Shown here piece after piece: positions 39,502 to 49,638 of a stretch of DNA of 64,000 bases (position 1 is the stretch's first letter; each line of letters begins with the position of its first letter). The notes beneath the pieces were generated by a model, which ran no database searches, had not been told where the DNA came from, and was given only the letters and a program-made list of their open reading frames with translations. Both the position numbers and the translations under genes were made by a program. The stretch is from Lactifluus volemus. Taxonomy: Eukaryota > Basidiomycota > Agaricomycetes > Russulales > Russulaceae. Location of the stretch: positions 2,046,001 through 2,110,000 of the forward strand of contig WTXI01000001.1 in the NCBI GenBank assembly GCA_022376515.1. The letters are read 5' to 3'.

Positions 39502-40412
39502 GATCTGTGTGTTCTGCGCATTGCCCTGTTGTGCGATTTGAGGAGGAAGAGAAAGTAGAGCCAGAGCGGGGGTGAGGAAGAAAAAAGAGGAGTCAGAAGG
39601 GCATAAACACGGGGGAGGGGGAGAAAATGGGAAAAAGGTAGAGTGGAGGGAAGAGGGAGAATATAAGTAAGAGGGGGGGGGGAAGAGGAAGAGGGAAGAG
39701 GGAAGATGAGAGGAGTCAAGGGAATTGAAACAAATCGTAAGAAGAATTCCCGTTCTTTCGCTCCTTCGCTCGCTCGCTCACTCGCTCGGGTGGCCGCCCC
39801 CCGCGGCTAACTAGACTGGACTCGTTTAATGAACACGCGAGTTTGGCAACAGCTAAACTCGATCTTTCCCTTCCGCTTCTGGTCGCTGATCCTTTACTGT
39901 TATATTTTTTTATTTTATTTTTCATCCCAGATAAAGAGATGTGTTCTACGCCCGCCTCCCGCTTGTCCGCTTTACAATTCGCTCGCTCGAGCATCTCAGA
40001 TCCCACCTCTCTTGCCTTTCCTAATATAGAAGTCACATGGTCATTTACTTCTTCTCTCCCAATACAACATTCTACGCTAGAAGCACCTCTTAGGCGGTCT
40101 AACCAACCCTCCGATCTCTCCGACCCTTCCGACGTCAACCATTTCCTGATTGGGTACATCATACAATCCATAACTTCTCGCGCCGACGCTTATTTCCACT
40201 CTTACCCTTTTGGGGTTACGTTCCCACATAACAGATCTAGCACAATTCGCTTATTGCCTTACCATCGTCCCGGGATCGAGATTCCTTTTCGGCACCCCCA
40301 TCATTTTAGATCCCATCTCCAGATTTGTATACTTTTGTCCGGAAAACCGTGTACGAATCCACGTTTACATACACCGACGTCAATCATGGCAGCAACCTTC
40401 ACCTAGCTAACG
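39502..40412. other. Intergenic region, kinase promoter and PRPP synthetase 3' flank
   Basis: Holds a long polypurine tract on the plus strand at about 39541-39720, i.e. C/T-rich upstream of the kinase start, a common fungal core-promoter feature. Overlapping open frames exist on both strands (39716-40171 minus, 39843-40406 plus) but neither shows a known motif; see the rejected list. Confidence 0.5.
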
Positions 40413-41755
40413 TCAATATGGCACCTCATTAAAAAGCTTCGAAATGCTTTCCCCGTAGTGACTTCGTCGGATCACTTCCCCAAGTACTGCCCCGATATCA
40501 ATCACCTCGATCTTATTACATTTCGCCTGGTTTTCTTCTTGCGGCAACGTGTTCGTCACGATCAACTTTTCTAACGCGCTCTTCTCCACCACCTCCAACG
40601 CGTTGCCGCTCAAGATTCCGTGCGTTACCATCGCATACGACTTTTTGACGCCTGCTTCGGCAAGGTGTTCGGCAGCCAAACATAACGTGCCACACGTATC
40701 AGCCATGTCGTCCACCAAGATGGCAACCTTGTCTTTGACCTCTCCAACAAGCACCATCCTTGATACCTCATTCGCCTTTTTCCGTTCTTTGTGAAACAGT
40801 GCAAAGTCGACTCCCAGCCGGTCGGCCATTGAGGTTGCCCTACCACCATACGGTTCCCACCTGATAGAGCTGAACTTTTTCTTGGTCACGTACCTTTTCG
40901 CACCTCCTGCATCAGGCGAAACGATGACCACGTTGGAGAGGTCGAATTTGGTCCGTATATACAATATCAGAGATGGTTCAGCGTAGAGCTAGCGTTTGCC
41001 GTGAGAATGTGTCGTAACCTCGCATAAAACAAGATTTGACTCACGCTGTGTCAAATCATAATCAACAAAGCAAGACAAGACTAGGCATATTAACAAGACT
41101 CACTTGTCAACGGGTACATCAAAGAAACCCTGGATCTGCGATGCATGTAAATCCATTGTCTTTAGTGACAACCGTCGTTCACGACCCGAAAAAGTTCAGC
41201 AAACTAGCGCAATCGACGTCACCACGCCGCAAGTAGCGTGCTTACAATGAGGTGGTCACATCCTGACTTTTGCAACATGTTGGCAACTAGCTTTGCAGTG
41301 ATCGGTGCACGACTCTTGTCTTTTTTGTCTTGCCGCGCATAAGGAAATAGTGGGACGACAGCGGTGATACGCTTCGCGCTAGCAATCTTGCAAGCGTGTA
41401 TCATGATACAGAGTTCCATCAAGGCCGTGTTCACTGCCCCGCAACCGGTATTGATGATATACACGTCGTCCTCACGAACTGACTCGGCGATCCGAACGTT
41501 CGTCTCGCCGATGCCACTCTGTTTCACCTCTGCGTGCGCGACCTGTATGCCGAGCCTGTGGAAGGGGAGTCGTCAGCCACAGCGGGAAAGAAGAATAGAT
41601 CGAGTATCTTGGCTACCGTCTGCAGATGATCTCCGCTAGTTGAGGGTGGCTAGTGCCTTTCCGACAAAAGGATGACGTGTCTCCATAAGATGGATCTACC
41701 ATGGCACGGAAAGTAGCGCACCAGTAAATATTCGAATCCCTGTACCATTCAACAT
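40413..41755 (-). CDS. Ribose-phosphate pyrophosphokinase (PRPP synthetase)
   Basis: Makes 5-phosphoribosyl-1-pyrophosphate from ribose-5-phosphate and ATP, precursor for purines, pyrimidines, His, Trp and NAD. The start is the ATG at 41755 ([12 protein letters not shown]); an intron with donor GTGCGC (about 41718-41653) joins to [13 protein letters not shown]. Conserved blocks: [38 protein letters not shown] (the flexible, ATP-contacting loop), [31 protein letters not shown], then the PRPP-binding loop [15 protein letters not shown], and [16 protein letters not shown] at the end. Five or so introns of 50-70 bp. Length matches the eukaryotic enzyme. Fungi carry several paralogues, so which Prs this is remains open. 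Confidence 0.95.
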
Positions 41756-42976
41756 TTTCCTACGCGCGAGTCAGGCGAGGCGCCATGAAGCAACTAAAAA
41801 GACGGGATATACTTGGGGAGAAAAAATTGCGTGTGACCGCCTGACAAAGGGGCCCCCAACACTGGCCAAAGCCACCAACGGACGCCACGCCACATTCGCG
41901 GGCCGGGCCGGATACCAATTTCCAAAAGTCGAGAATTGGTTATGCTGCTCCATTTGCGTCTAGCAAGTTCTGGCCCCTGCGCTATAGTACACTTCCCTAC
42001 ATTCGAGACAACTTGTCACCGTCACCTGCACGACGAATGCCGTCATCAAACGTGTGCCACTGACTTTTACCTGTAGTTGGTGTCGACGGGATCGAATGAA
42101 ACAGGGCTAAGCTTTCTTTGGCATCCTCAAGGCCTCAAACCCTCGTTGTTTGTGGCCAATCCCGACGTGTGTCGAGTTGGCTTCCGCTCCGGGAACTTGA
42201 ATCCCAAAGAGGCGCACATTTTGAGAATGTGAGAATGTTTTTTGTTTGATTACGCCCACACTCCCTGCGCCAATCAATAGACGCTGTCCCGGCGCATCAG
42301 CGCAACCACCCCAACCCATTTTGGAGACGTTGTTTTCACATGCAATTAATGTCAAGCTACGCATGTACAAATTAAAAGACTCGTGGCGTACGATTTATAA
42401 TAATCACGAGGAAAGGCCTAGACAATCATCATGTCACCCCTTCCCAACGCCCGTAAGACCCGTCTATCCATCAATCAACTACTATATCACCAAGCATCCC
42501 ATGTCAACCTGCTGTGCACGTTCACCTGCGGTTCCGCAGCCTTGACATCGAGAATGAAATTTCTTCATGAATCAATTGTGGCTGCCTTGAAATGTTCTGG
42601 AGCGGCTGTGTGCTAGTCTGATCGGCGATCATCTCGTTTCTCGAGATGCGACTGGTCAAATCACAGGTGTTCTAGCTTATGCCCGCAACCCCCTCCCTGC
42701 AATCAGACATCCAGCCCCGGAGCCCCATCCAGTAATCATCTTGGTAGTGATAACCTCCCCTCGATACGCGCTAGTGAGACTTCCCCTCCTATCGATTCTC
42801 TCTCCGCATTCTCCGGTGATTCATCCCACAGATTACCGGTATCCAGGTTTCTGGCAACTCCGGGCTCTTTTTGAAATTCTACGGCGACTATTCCGTTAGC
42901 AGCGTTTGTGTACACCGCAACCGTATCTCCTCTGGGAAATATCAACTCCCTCGGGTTGCGCACCGAGTACAGCAAG
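41756..42976. other. Intergenic region upstream of PRPP synthetase
   Basis: About 1.2 kb holding the PRPP synthetase promoter. No supported gene. The minus frame 42736-42993 (85 codons) is protein-like in composition (VYTNAANGIVAVEFQKEPG) but has no match I recognise. Confidence 0.45.
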
Positions 42977-43398
42977 TGACGCAACCTGTCCAAGATATTT
43001 GCAGAATGGCGCCCCAGCTCTGGCTCCTGGGTCGCAGCCTTGTCAACACCCGGGTACTATTACTTGTACGTACTCAGCGCTTCCTCACTGACCCCACCTG
43101 ACCTCGTCCGCCCCCGAGAACCCCCCCACCGTCCCCACAAGCGAACAATACCGCAGCTCCACCTTCCCGAAAAAAAAAACTCTGGACAAACAATCCAGCC
43201 CCAGAAGCCACCGCTAGCGATTCTTCGCGTTGAGTTGCGCCAGCTGGATATGGTACGTGATAGCCGGCCTGTGGGAGTCGTCGCGTCCTTTTTGGCAGAG
43301 GGAAGGGAGGGGAGGGGGGAGTTTCGAGGGTTGGTTGGGGGAAGTAGGTCGCACCTTGCAACAACTGATCTCTGTGCAAACGCAAACCGTAGCAGCAC
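42977..43398. repeat. Direct repeat copy 1 (~420 bp), looks like a 5' gene fragment
   Basis: Closely matches 49221-49638 in the same orientation, with small indels. Shared landmarks: GCAACCTGTCC, TACTTGTACGTACTCAGCGC, the run of A after CCTTCCCG, and GGATATGGTACGTGATAG. On the plus strand copy 1 has an ATG at 43006 (MAPQLWLLGRSLVNTRVLL) ending in a consensus donor GTACGT at 43066, then an acceptor near 43197 and a second short exon (AILRVELRQLDM) with another GTACGT donor. This suggests a duplicated gene start rather than a transposon terminus. Copy 2 lacks the ATG segment and has an extra base in the second exon. Confidence 0.75.
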
Positions 43399-44335
43399 TT
43401 GCGGAATATAAATGCAGTTTTAGGGAAAAAAAAAAACCCCCCGTACTGTAGCGGCACTTGTTGCCACCAGTCCAACGCCTGTGGGACATCAATTAGTAAT
43501 ACTTTCCCATCACAAACGAGTCGCACGTGACTCACATTGAGTCAAGTAAACCGCATTGAAGTAAATTATTCTGCTGTTCATGAATACAATTTTTTCTTGT
43601 CCCCACATGGACCCATGATTCCACATGACGCTGGAGTCAGTCAGGATCTTAAACCAACCAAAATAGTTATGAAGACAGCCAAGCAGCTCAAGATTGAGGT
43701 TCACCCCCATTTTCCCCCTCAATGGTGGATGGACTGACACCTCTGAGTCTTTCTTTAAGTTGCCCTATTTATGGCCCTAATGGCTGTGACCATATTTCAT
43801 CACAGGGAGCATCAGCCCCATTCCTTTCAACCAAAAAAAAAAATCTTGTAATTAGATGACATTCATTATGACACACTTGTAATTTGTAAACCCCAACAAC
43901 ATTTGAGAATGACAACCCTCAAACACTCAAGGGACATACTGTTCTGTGCCAGGCTCATATACTGCTTTAGGTTTATACTGTGGGTTCAGTTTCATGTATG
44001 TCTGAACACTGTTATGGAATAAAGGGTTTGGTGGCAAAACTTGTCCATGTTGGGAACCAGTGCTATCACACATTGTCATCAATCCTTAAAATCCCCTTCA
44101 AGTCATGGAACTCACCTCTCTATACCTTGCTTCAAGTCATTGATGTCTAAGGCAGCTGAGAAGTTTATATAGCTTTGCTGACTGAGCAGTGATGGTTCTG
44201 GGATAGTGATACCTGGAAAGAACTGTTGTCCTGTTACAGTTATGCGGGCCATCCGGCCCATTTCTCATTATTTTCTGTCTATTTTTCGACTTGCGTTATG
44301 ACCTAGGGCCCCTTTCCTTGGCCAGCCCCCTCTGT
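43399..44335. other. Island left part: degenerate sequence of unknown origin
   Basis: AT-richer than flanking genes. Two AP-1/Gcn4-type heptamers (TGACTCA 43528-43534, TGAGTCA 43538-43544) lie near the left edge. The 67-codon plus frame at 43537-43737 and minus fragments such as ITIPEPSLLSQQSYINF (about 44200) look like decayed coding sequence, but I recognise no family. No transposon ends of its own were found. Confidence 0.4.
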
Positions 44336-44343
44336 TTGTCTTC

Positions 44344-45519
44344 TAGTGATCAACAAGGGTAACCCTGGGGTATATTTATTGATACCCTTACCCTTACCCC
44401 AGCAAACCCTTACCCCAAGGCTGGGGTTGGGGTTTTTGTGGGGTACAGGTACACAGACCTGACCTAGAGGTTAGTGTGTCACTGTGTGTGCCATTGTCTC
44501 TATCTACTACTGCTGCCACTGCCACCTCACTGCACCTAATTAAAGCATCTGTTTCCACCTCTTCCTGTCTCCTTGCTTCTATTATTGTCTTCCTGCTGCA
44601 TGTGCACTTCTGCACTTTGCCAAAACATCCATTGTTACCTCATCTACCCTCCTGTTGTTCATCTCACCTACATTCTGCCTGCGCACCACTGCGTCTCATC
44701 ACAGCGTTCATTTCTGCCTCTGCCTTCCTCCTTGCTTCTCTTATTGACTTCCTGCTGCATGCATGCCACTGTGCCTCGCCATATCATCCAACCTCACCTC
44801 ATCTATCATCCTATTGCCTCTCTCACTTCCCTGCCATGCATGCGCCACCATGCTTCTCTACAGCATCCATTTCTGCCTCATTCACTCTGCGGTTGTCTCC
44901 CCCACCTCTCTTCCACATGCACACCACTGCATCTCATGAAAGCATCCATTTCCACTACCTCCTCATCACCCTGTTTCTCTGGCCCCTTCCCTGCCACGTG
45001 CGCCACTTTGCCTTGCCACAACATCCACTCTTGCCACCTCCACCCTCCTGCTGTTCCCCTCACCTCCCTGTCACGTGCGTGCCACCACACATTGCCATAG
45101 TGTCCACTCCCTCCTTCTCTGCCACCCTGTTATTCACCTTGCTTCCTTGCTGCATGCGCACCGCTGCACATTGCCATAGCATCCATTCTCACCTCCCCCA
45201 CCCTCCTGTTGTTTTTCTTGCCTCCCTGCCATATGCACTCCACTGCACCTCATCACAGCATCCATTTTCACCACCACCTTCCCCCTGTTCCTTTGGTTGC
45301 TTCTCTGAGTATGCCTGGGCCCCTACCAACACACCCCCCCCTGTTGTATCCTCAGACATCTCCTCTGTTACTCCCCTATTATCTCCACCTGCTATGGCAT
45401 CTGGGGTACCTCTGGGGTCTGGGGGTCTGTTGGGGTATGTGAAGACATACCCTTACCCTTACCCCACAGTTACCCTACCCTCAAACCCCAGGGGTTTGAG
45501 ATACCCCTGTTGATCACTA
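44344..45519. mobile_element. Non-autonomous hAT-like DNA transposon (1,176 bp) with 8-bp target duplications
   Basis: Inverted termini TAGTGATCAACAAGGGTA (left) and TAGTGATCAACAGGGGTA (right, read inward) are flanked by perfect 8-bp direct repeats TTGTCTTC at 44336-44343 and 45520-45527. Eight-base target duplications and TAG-type ends are the signature of the hAT superfamily. The subterminal parts carry telomere-like CCCTTACCCTTACCCC motifs in inverted arrangement. No transposase is encoded; the interior is a C/T-rich minisatellite. The element would need a hAT transposase from elsewhere. The exact TSD suggests a fairly recent insertion. Confidence 0.88.
44547..45300. repeat. ~79-bp minisatellite inside the hAT-like element
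   Basis: Imperfect tandem repeat of a C/T-rich unit that usually begins CATCCATT and ends with a CACTGC...CTCATCACAG-like phrase. Unit starts at 44626 and 45259 are eight periods apart, giving 79.1 bp per unit and about nine copies. It creates a spurious 345-codon open frame (44476-45513) rich in Ser, His, Pro and Cys. Confidence 0.8.
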
Positions 45520-45561
45520 TTGTCTTCTAGGGGCTGTGCATCGCTATTTTGGACGTGTATT

Positions 45562-45660
45562 TGACTCAGGGATCATGACTCAAATCTTGAGTCAGTGTTC
45601 TTGACTCAGATCTTGAGTCAGACGCACTGAGTCAGTTCTTGAGTCATCAGAACTGACTCA
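45562..45660. repeat. Cluster of eight TGASTCA heptamers
   Basis: Eight copies of TGACTCA/TGAGTCA in both orientations within 99 bp, often as longer CTTGAGTCAG/CTTGACTCAG blocks. TGACTCA is the binding site of AP-1/Gcn4-type bZIP factors. The block lies just right of the hAT-like element and left of the second inverted-repeat element; it may be a subterminal repeat array of an older transposon. Confidence 0.75.
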
Positions 45661-45752
45661 GGTCCTTAGTCAATGGTCTTGACTTCGCTACTTTACTGTG
45701 ACCTTTGTAGGATAGTTGGCTGGCTCTCTGTACGCATAAATAGGGCCCTATG

Positions 45753-47256
45753 CATCAGGAAAATCCAAGTTTTTCTTAACAGCGCTTGAGCATGCTTAAT
45801 ATGACTTAACAACACTTCTAAGCACTTTTAAGCAAAATGTCTCTAAGCTGGCCATGCTTAGGCTAAGCTAGGTCTTCTCCTTAATTTGACTTAGCCAGGG
45901 CTTATTGATGCTTATTTTGGGCTTAGTTCACTTAAATGGCAGCTTAGATCTGTGCTTACCAAAAGTTTTCAGGCACACAAATTTAAGCAATAAAATTTAT
46001 ATATTTGAGGCTAAACTACAACATGTATAGCTATCTAAGACTATGTACAGGATCCAATGGTTCTACTGGCCTTGGTGGGACAGCCCTGGCAAGGGTGGGG
46101 GGCTGCAGGGCCATGGGGAGGAGGCAGTGGTGGCAGTGGTGGAGGTGCGAGAAAACGCGAGGGTTGCGGGAGCTACGAGAGAACATACGTTCTCGCGCAG
46201 AACGCGCAGGGCGTGGGAGGAGACGCGGGGCGCGGGCAGCGCAGGAGAGGGCTCGGGGGGTGGGAAGCGCAAGGGAGGGCACGAGGCGCGGGAAGCGTAG
46301 GAGAGGGCGCGGAGCGCGGGAGGAGGCGCGGGAAGCGTAGGAGGTGGTGGCGCAAGCGGCACGGGAGGCACAAGACGCGCGGGAGATGCACGCGGCACGG
46401 GGCGCGGAGGCAGCGGCGCAAGAGGAGGTGGTCAAGGCAGTCGAGGAGGAGGAGGAGGAGGAGGAAGAGGCAACGAAAAAAAGTCAGCAAATGTTAGGGC
46501 GGCGCAGGCAGCGCGGCAACGTACCGGGGAGAGGGGGAGAAGACGTCAGCGCAGGCAGCGCGACCACGTAGACGGCCTCGCAGTGCCAGTGGACCAGGAG
46601 GAGGTGAAAAGCAGGGGGGGAGGCGCAGGCACAGGAGGTGGATGATGACACGAAAGAGGCAGAGGCAGGGGCAGGGGCAGAGGCAGAGGCAGAGGCAGAG
46701 GCAGAGGCAGAGGCAGAGGCAGAGGCAGAGGCAGAGGCAGAGGCAGAGGCAGAGGCAGAGGCAGAGGCAGAGGCAGAGGCAGAGGCAGAGGCAGAGGCAG
46801 AGGCAGAGGCAGAGGCAGAGGCAGAGAAGGGGAGGAGGCGGACACGTTGAGTGAGCGATGACAGAGACGGGGACAGAGAGGGACAGAGGGAAAAATGCAT
46901 TGGGAAAATGGAAAGAGGCGGCAGAAAAACTACGAGTCAAAAATCAACATTGTGCAAACAGTAGTAAATAATACACCTACTGTAACGACTTAGCGAAAAT
47001 TTCGCGAGTCGCGACTTCGCATATTTGTTTTCGGACTTTAGTTAAATTACATAAATTAATTTTTTATTTCTGTTTGCTTGTCTTAAGTGTCTTACACATC
47101 TTAATTACTTAATGTGCTTATCTTTGGCCTTGATTTGCTTAGCTGTTGTACATACTCATTTTCTAAGCAAAAAATAAGCAGCTTGAGCAACTTGACAGGC
47201 TTAAAAATGAAATAAGCTGGTTAAGCTGTCTAAGTTTTTTCTGGATTTTCCTGATG
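45753..47256. mobile_element. Second inverted-repeat DNA element (1,504 bp), non-autonomous
   Basis: Ends are exact inverted 15-mers CATCAGGAAAATCCA (45753-45767 and the complement at 47242-47256), continuing imperfectly inward. Both subterminal zones are packed with short TTAAGC/GCTTAA/GCTTAG motifs (45780-45990 and 47080-47240), typical of transposase-binding repeats. The interior is purine-rich and includes a hexamer microsatellite and palindromic CGAAAATTTCG near 46995. No clear target-site duplication was found, so the superfamily is open (KDZ-, CACTA- or MULE-like are all possible). No transposase is encoded. Confidence 0.65.
46678..46825. repeat. Microsatellite (GAGGCA)n, about 25 copies
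   Basis: Nearly perfect hexanucleotide array inside the second inverted-repeat element. It generates meaningless Glu-Ala, Arg-Gln and Leu-Pro repeats in several frames. Confidence 0.95.
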
Positions 47257-47824
47257 TGGACGAGCTAAAGCCCCAGCTTCAGCTTCATCCAGAATCACAG
47301 TTGTTGTTCACTGATTCGATCCAAGCGTCACCTCTTTCCTCTCATCTTGTGAATCACCCTCTTCGTACCTTGATCCAGGTACTTCGCGCCACAATCAGAC
47401 ATCTGTGAACTTGTTCCATTTCTGTGAAACTAATTCTCAGACGCCTGAACTCTAAAACGAACGCGTTGTGAGAAGTAGTCCCCACTTCTCACCCCGCGTC
47501 CGCCCTAGAACCTTAGTTCAACCTCTCACGAGTGTCCTTGGAAGGCGAGCATCCCTTGCGCTCCAATTGCACTCGCGCCTGCATTGCGGTTGAACTTACA
47601 GATCGTCCTTTGTCCATCTGCCACCATCTATCCTCTTGGGGAACGGTAACTCCGACCATCGCGTGCGCCGGCCCGTACTACCCGCCTCACGCGATACGAA
47701 CTCGAGAGTTCGCACAGTCAAGTCTATCCTTCACAGGAACTTGTCTGCGCGTTCTTTAATTGACTACTGAAGCTCACTTCGAGCCATGGTCCCTGTGAAC
47801 CATGACATGTCCATTGGGATGGTC
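47257..47824. other. Unassigned stretch between second element and DUF2235 relict
   Basis: About 570 bp with no recognised gene or transposon end. It is more GC-rich than the sequence on either side. It may be flanking host DNA of the relict gene (its 3' region) or an old insertion. Confidence 0.4.
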
Positions 47825-49035
47825 TCAGAACAGATCATGATGACCTGCTGCCACCAGCTCTTGGATCATCCATCTTAGGGATATATTTGAAATGGCATGA
47901 TCAGATTCACGTGCCATCCACCCTCCACCAACATCTGACACCATTAGCTTATATAGGCAGAAGAACTCTGTCACATACCAGAATGGGTTCCAATGAACCA
48001 CACCTCTTTTATATCAGTTTCAAGTGTATTGCTTGACCTCAGATTACCATCCTCTGGAATGGATTGTTCCCATATTGATCTTTCAAGTTCATTCTGGTAA
48101 AAGATTGGGGGGCCAATGTGACACTATTAAGAAAAGGTCAAATTGAATGTCAAGCAGAAGAAGTAACTTGAATTTACTTGCCTCATCAAGAGATAATGCT
48201 TGCCTAAACACACGAATGGTCTGGTGACCATTTGCAAAGGGAAAAGGTTGATGAAGATTATACCCAAGGCTTGGGACTGTCTCCCTGTACATAAATCAGA
48301 TCAGAACTCAGCAATATTAAATCTACAGAAGACAGGCACTTGCCACATGCCTAAAAAATCAACAGTCACTGAGAAACAGCAGTATCCCTTAAATTCCCTT
48401 ACAGCCTGAGCATTCAAATGACATTCATTGGACATCCCCATATTAGGGAAAAGTAATCCCTATATTCTTCTTTCAGCAGGCCAACCTGCATAAATTAGGT
48501 TCAATGGCATCAGGATCCAGGAATGGTGGATAACTCACTTTAGATAGCATCCCTGCAAGTGCTTGTGCAATATAAGCTCCATGAGCAAAGCCTGCTAAAA
48601 CATGAGTCCCTTGCAACATGTATCAGAAGAGAGCATACCAAATAATAATAGTCTGTCCCCATCATGGTACTCTTGCATAAGTATTTTGTACATATCAAGG
48701 AGGTGTGTAGAGAGGTAAATATCAAATAGCTTGTCCAATTTTTTTTGTAATAGTTGAATAAAGTGGGGAAATGGTATTGTAAACAGAAAAATTTCCATAT
48801 CCTCTCTATGAAAGTATGAAGATAAATAAGTTGGAATGAAAAAAAGACACTTACTTTATAGACAACTATCTGAGACTTTGGATTCCAAGTCTTCTTAAAA
48901 AGCACACAAAGTTTATGAGGATTTGATGGCTGTCCAACACATTACAGACACTCACTGTGCCTATAAGGGGGAAACAAACATACCTTCTCAAGGTGCTTCA
49001 CAATGTCAGATTGATCTGTCCCATCAAAGGTCATG
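47825..49035 (-). pseudogene. Decayed DUF2235 alpha/beta-hydrolase gene lacking the nucleophile serine
   Basis: Family pieces appear in order on the minus strand: MTFDGTDQSDIVKHLEK (ATG at 49035; family FDGT start) with a GTATGT donor at 48984; LFKKTWNPKSQIVVYK; HLLDMYKILMQEYHDGDRLL; GFAHGAYIAQALAGMLSK; VTVDFLGMW; ETVPSLGYN and TIRVFRQALSLDE; TDIKEVWFIGTHS; then after a textbook intron DVGGGW and AISNISLRWMIQELVAAGHH, stop at 47825-47827. DUF2235 proteins, abundant in Agaricomycetes and related to bacterial Tle1 lipases, normally carry GFSRGAY; here it reads GFAHGAY, so the catalytic Ser is Ala. An extra base near 48720 and in-frame stops between exons suggest decay. It lies between transposon sequence and repeat copy 2. 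Confidence 0.7.
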
Positions 49036-49220
49036 ATGAATGTGTGAGAGTTACTGGTAGAAGGTTCCAACATAGTGATCAGAAGTCAATGTATTGCAGC
49101 AAAACTTTGATGTGTGGGCAACAAATTGGGGCCTTTAATAAAGGGGTCTAAGACATGACTATCTCCTCAGAGTTTAAATTGGAATAAAATATTGAGGCCA
49201 GGTTCCACACCAAGTAGGTG

Positions 49221-49638
49221 TGATGCAACCTGTCCGGGCTCTGGCTCCTGGGGTTGTAGCCTTGTCAACACACTCGGGTACTATTACTTGTACGTACTCA
49301 GCGCTTCCTCACTCACCTGACCTTGTCCGCCCCCGAGAACCCCCCAACCGACCCTCCAAGCGACCAACACCGCAGCTCCACCTTCCCGAAAAAAAGAAAA
49401 CTCTGGGCAAACAATCCAACCTAGGAAGCCACCACTAGTGATTCTTCCGCGATGAGTTGCGCCAGCTGGATATGGTACGTGATAGTAGACGGCCCGTGGG
49501 AGTTGTTGCATCCTCTTTGGCACAGGGAAGGGAGGGGAGGGCGGAGAGTTTCGAGGGGTTAATGGAGGATCTTGGCGTTGGAAGTAGGTCGCGCCTTGCA
49601 ACAACCGATCGCTGTGTAAACGCAACCGTAGTGGCACA
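49221..49638. repeat. Direct repeat copy 2 (~420 bp)
   Basis: Second copy of the segment at 42977-43398, same orientation, 6.2 kb downstream. It differs by scattered substitutions and indels. It lacks about 25 bp around the candidate ATG, and one extra C in the second putative exon breaks that frame. The pair brackets the mobile-element island. Confidence 0.75.

Noticed and set aside
39716..40406. Long open frames on both strands (minus 151 codons, plus about 187 codons)
   Set aside because: They overlap each other, the plus one has no ATG near its beginning, and neither shows a domain, membrane pattern or splice context. They sit between the kinase 5' end and the PRPP synthetase 3' end, where UTRs are expected.
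42736..42993. 85-codon minus-strand frame upstream of repeat copy 1
   Set aside because: No recognisable motif, no convincing exon partner, and no ATG-led context distinguishing it from chance.
44476..45513. 345-codon open frame on the plus strand
   Set aside because: It is read-through of the 79-bp minisatellite in the hAT-like element; composition (Ser/His/Pro/Cys) follows the repeat.
46005..46940. Several overlapping open frames with Arg/Ala, Glu-Ala or Leu-Pro repeats
   Set aside because: Produced by the purine-rich interior and the GAGGCA microsatellite of the second element, in up to five frames at once.
42977..49638. Reading the two 420-bp direct repeats as LTRs of a retrotransposon
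   Set aside because: No TG...CA ends, primer-binding site, polypurine tract, gag or pol was seen. The repeats contain exon-like sequence with splice donors, and the interior consists of DNA elements and a DUF2235 relict.
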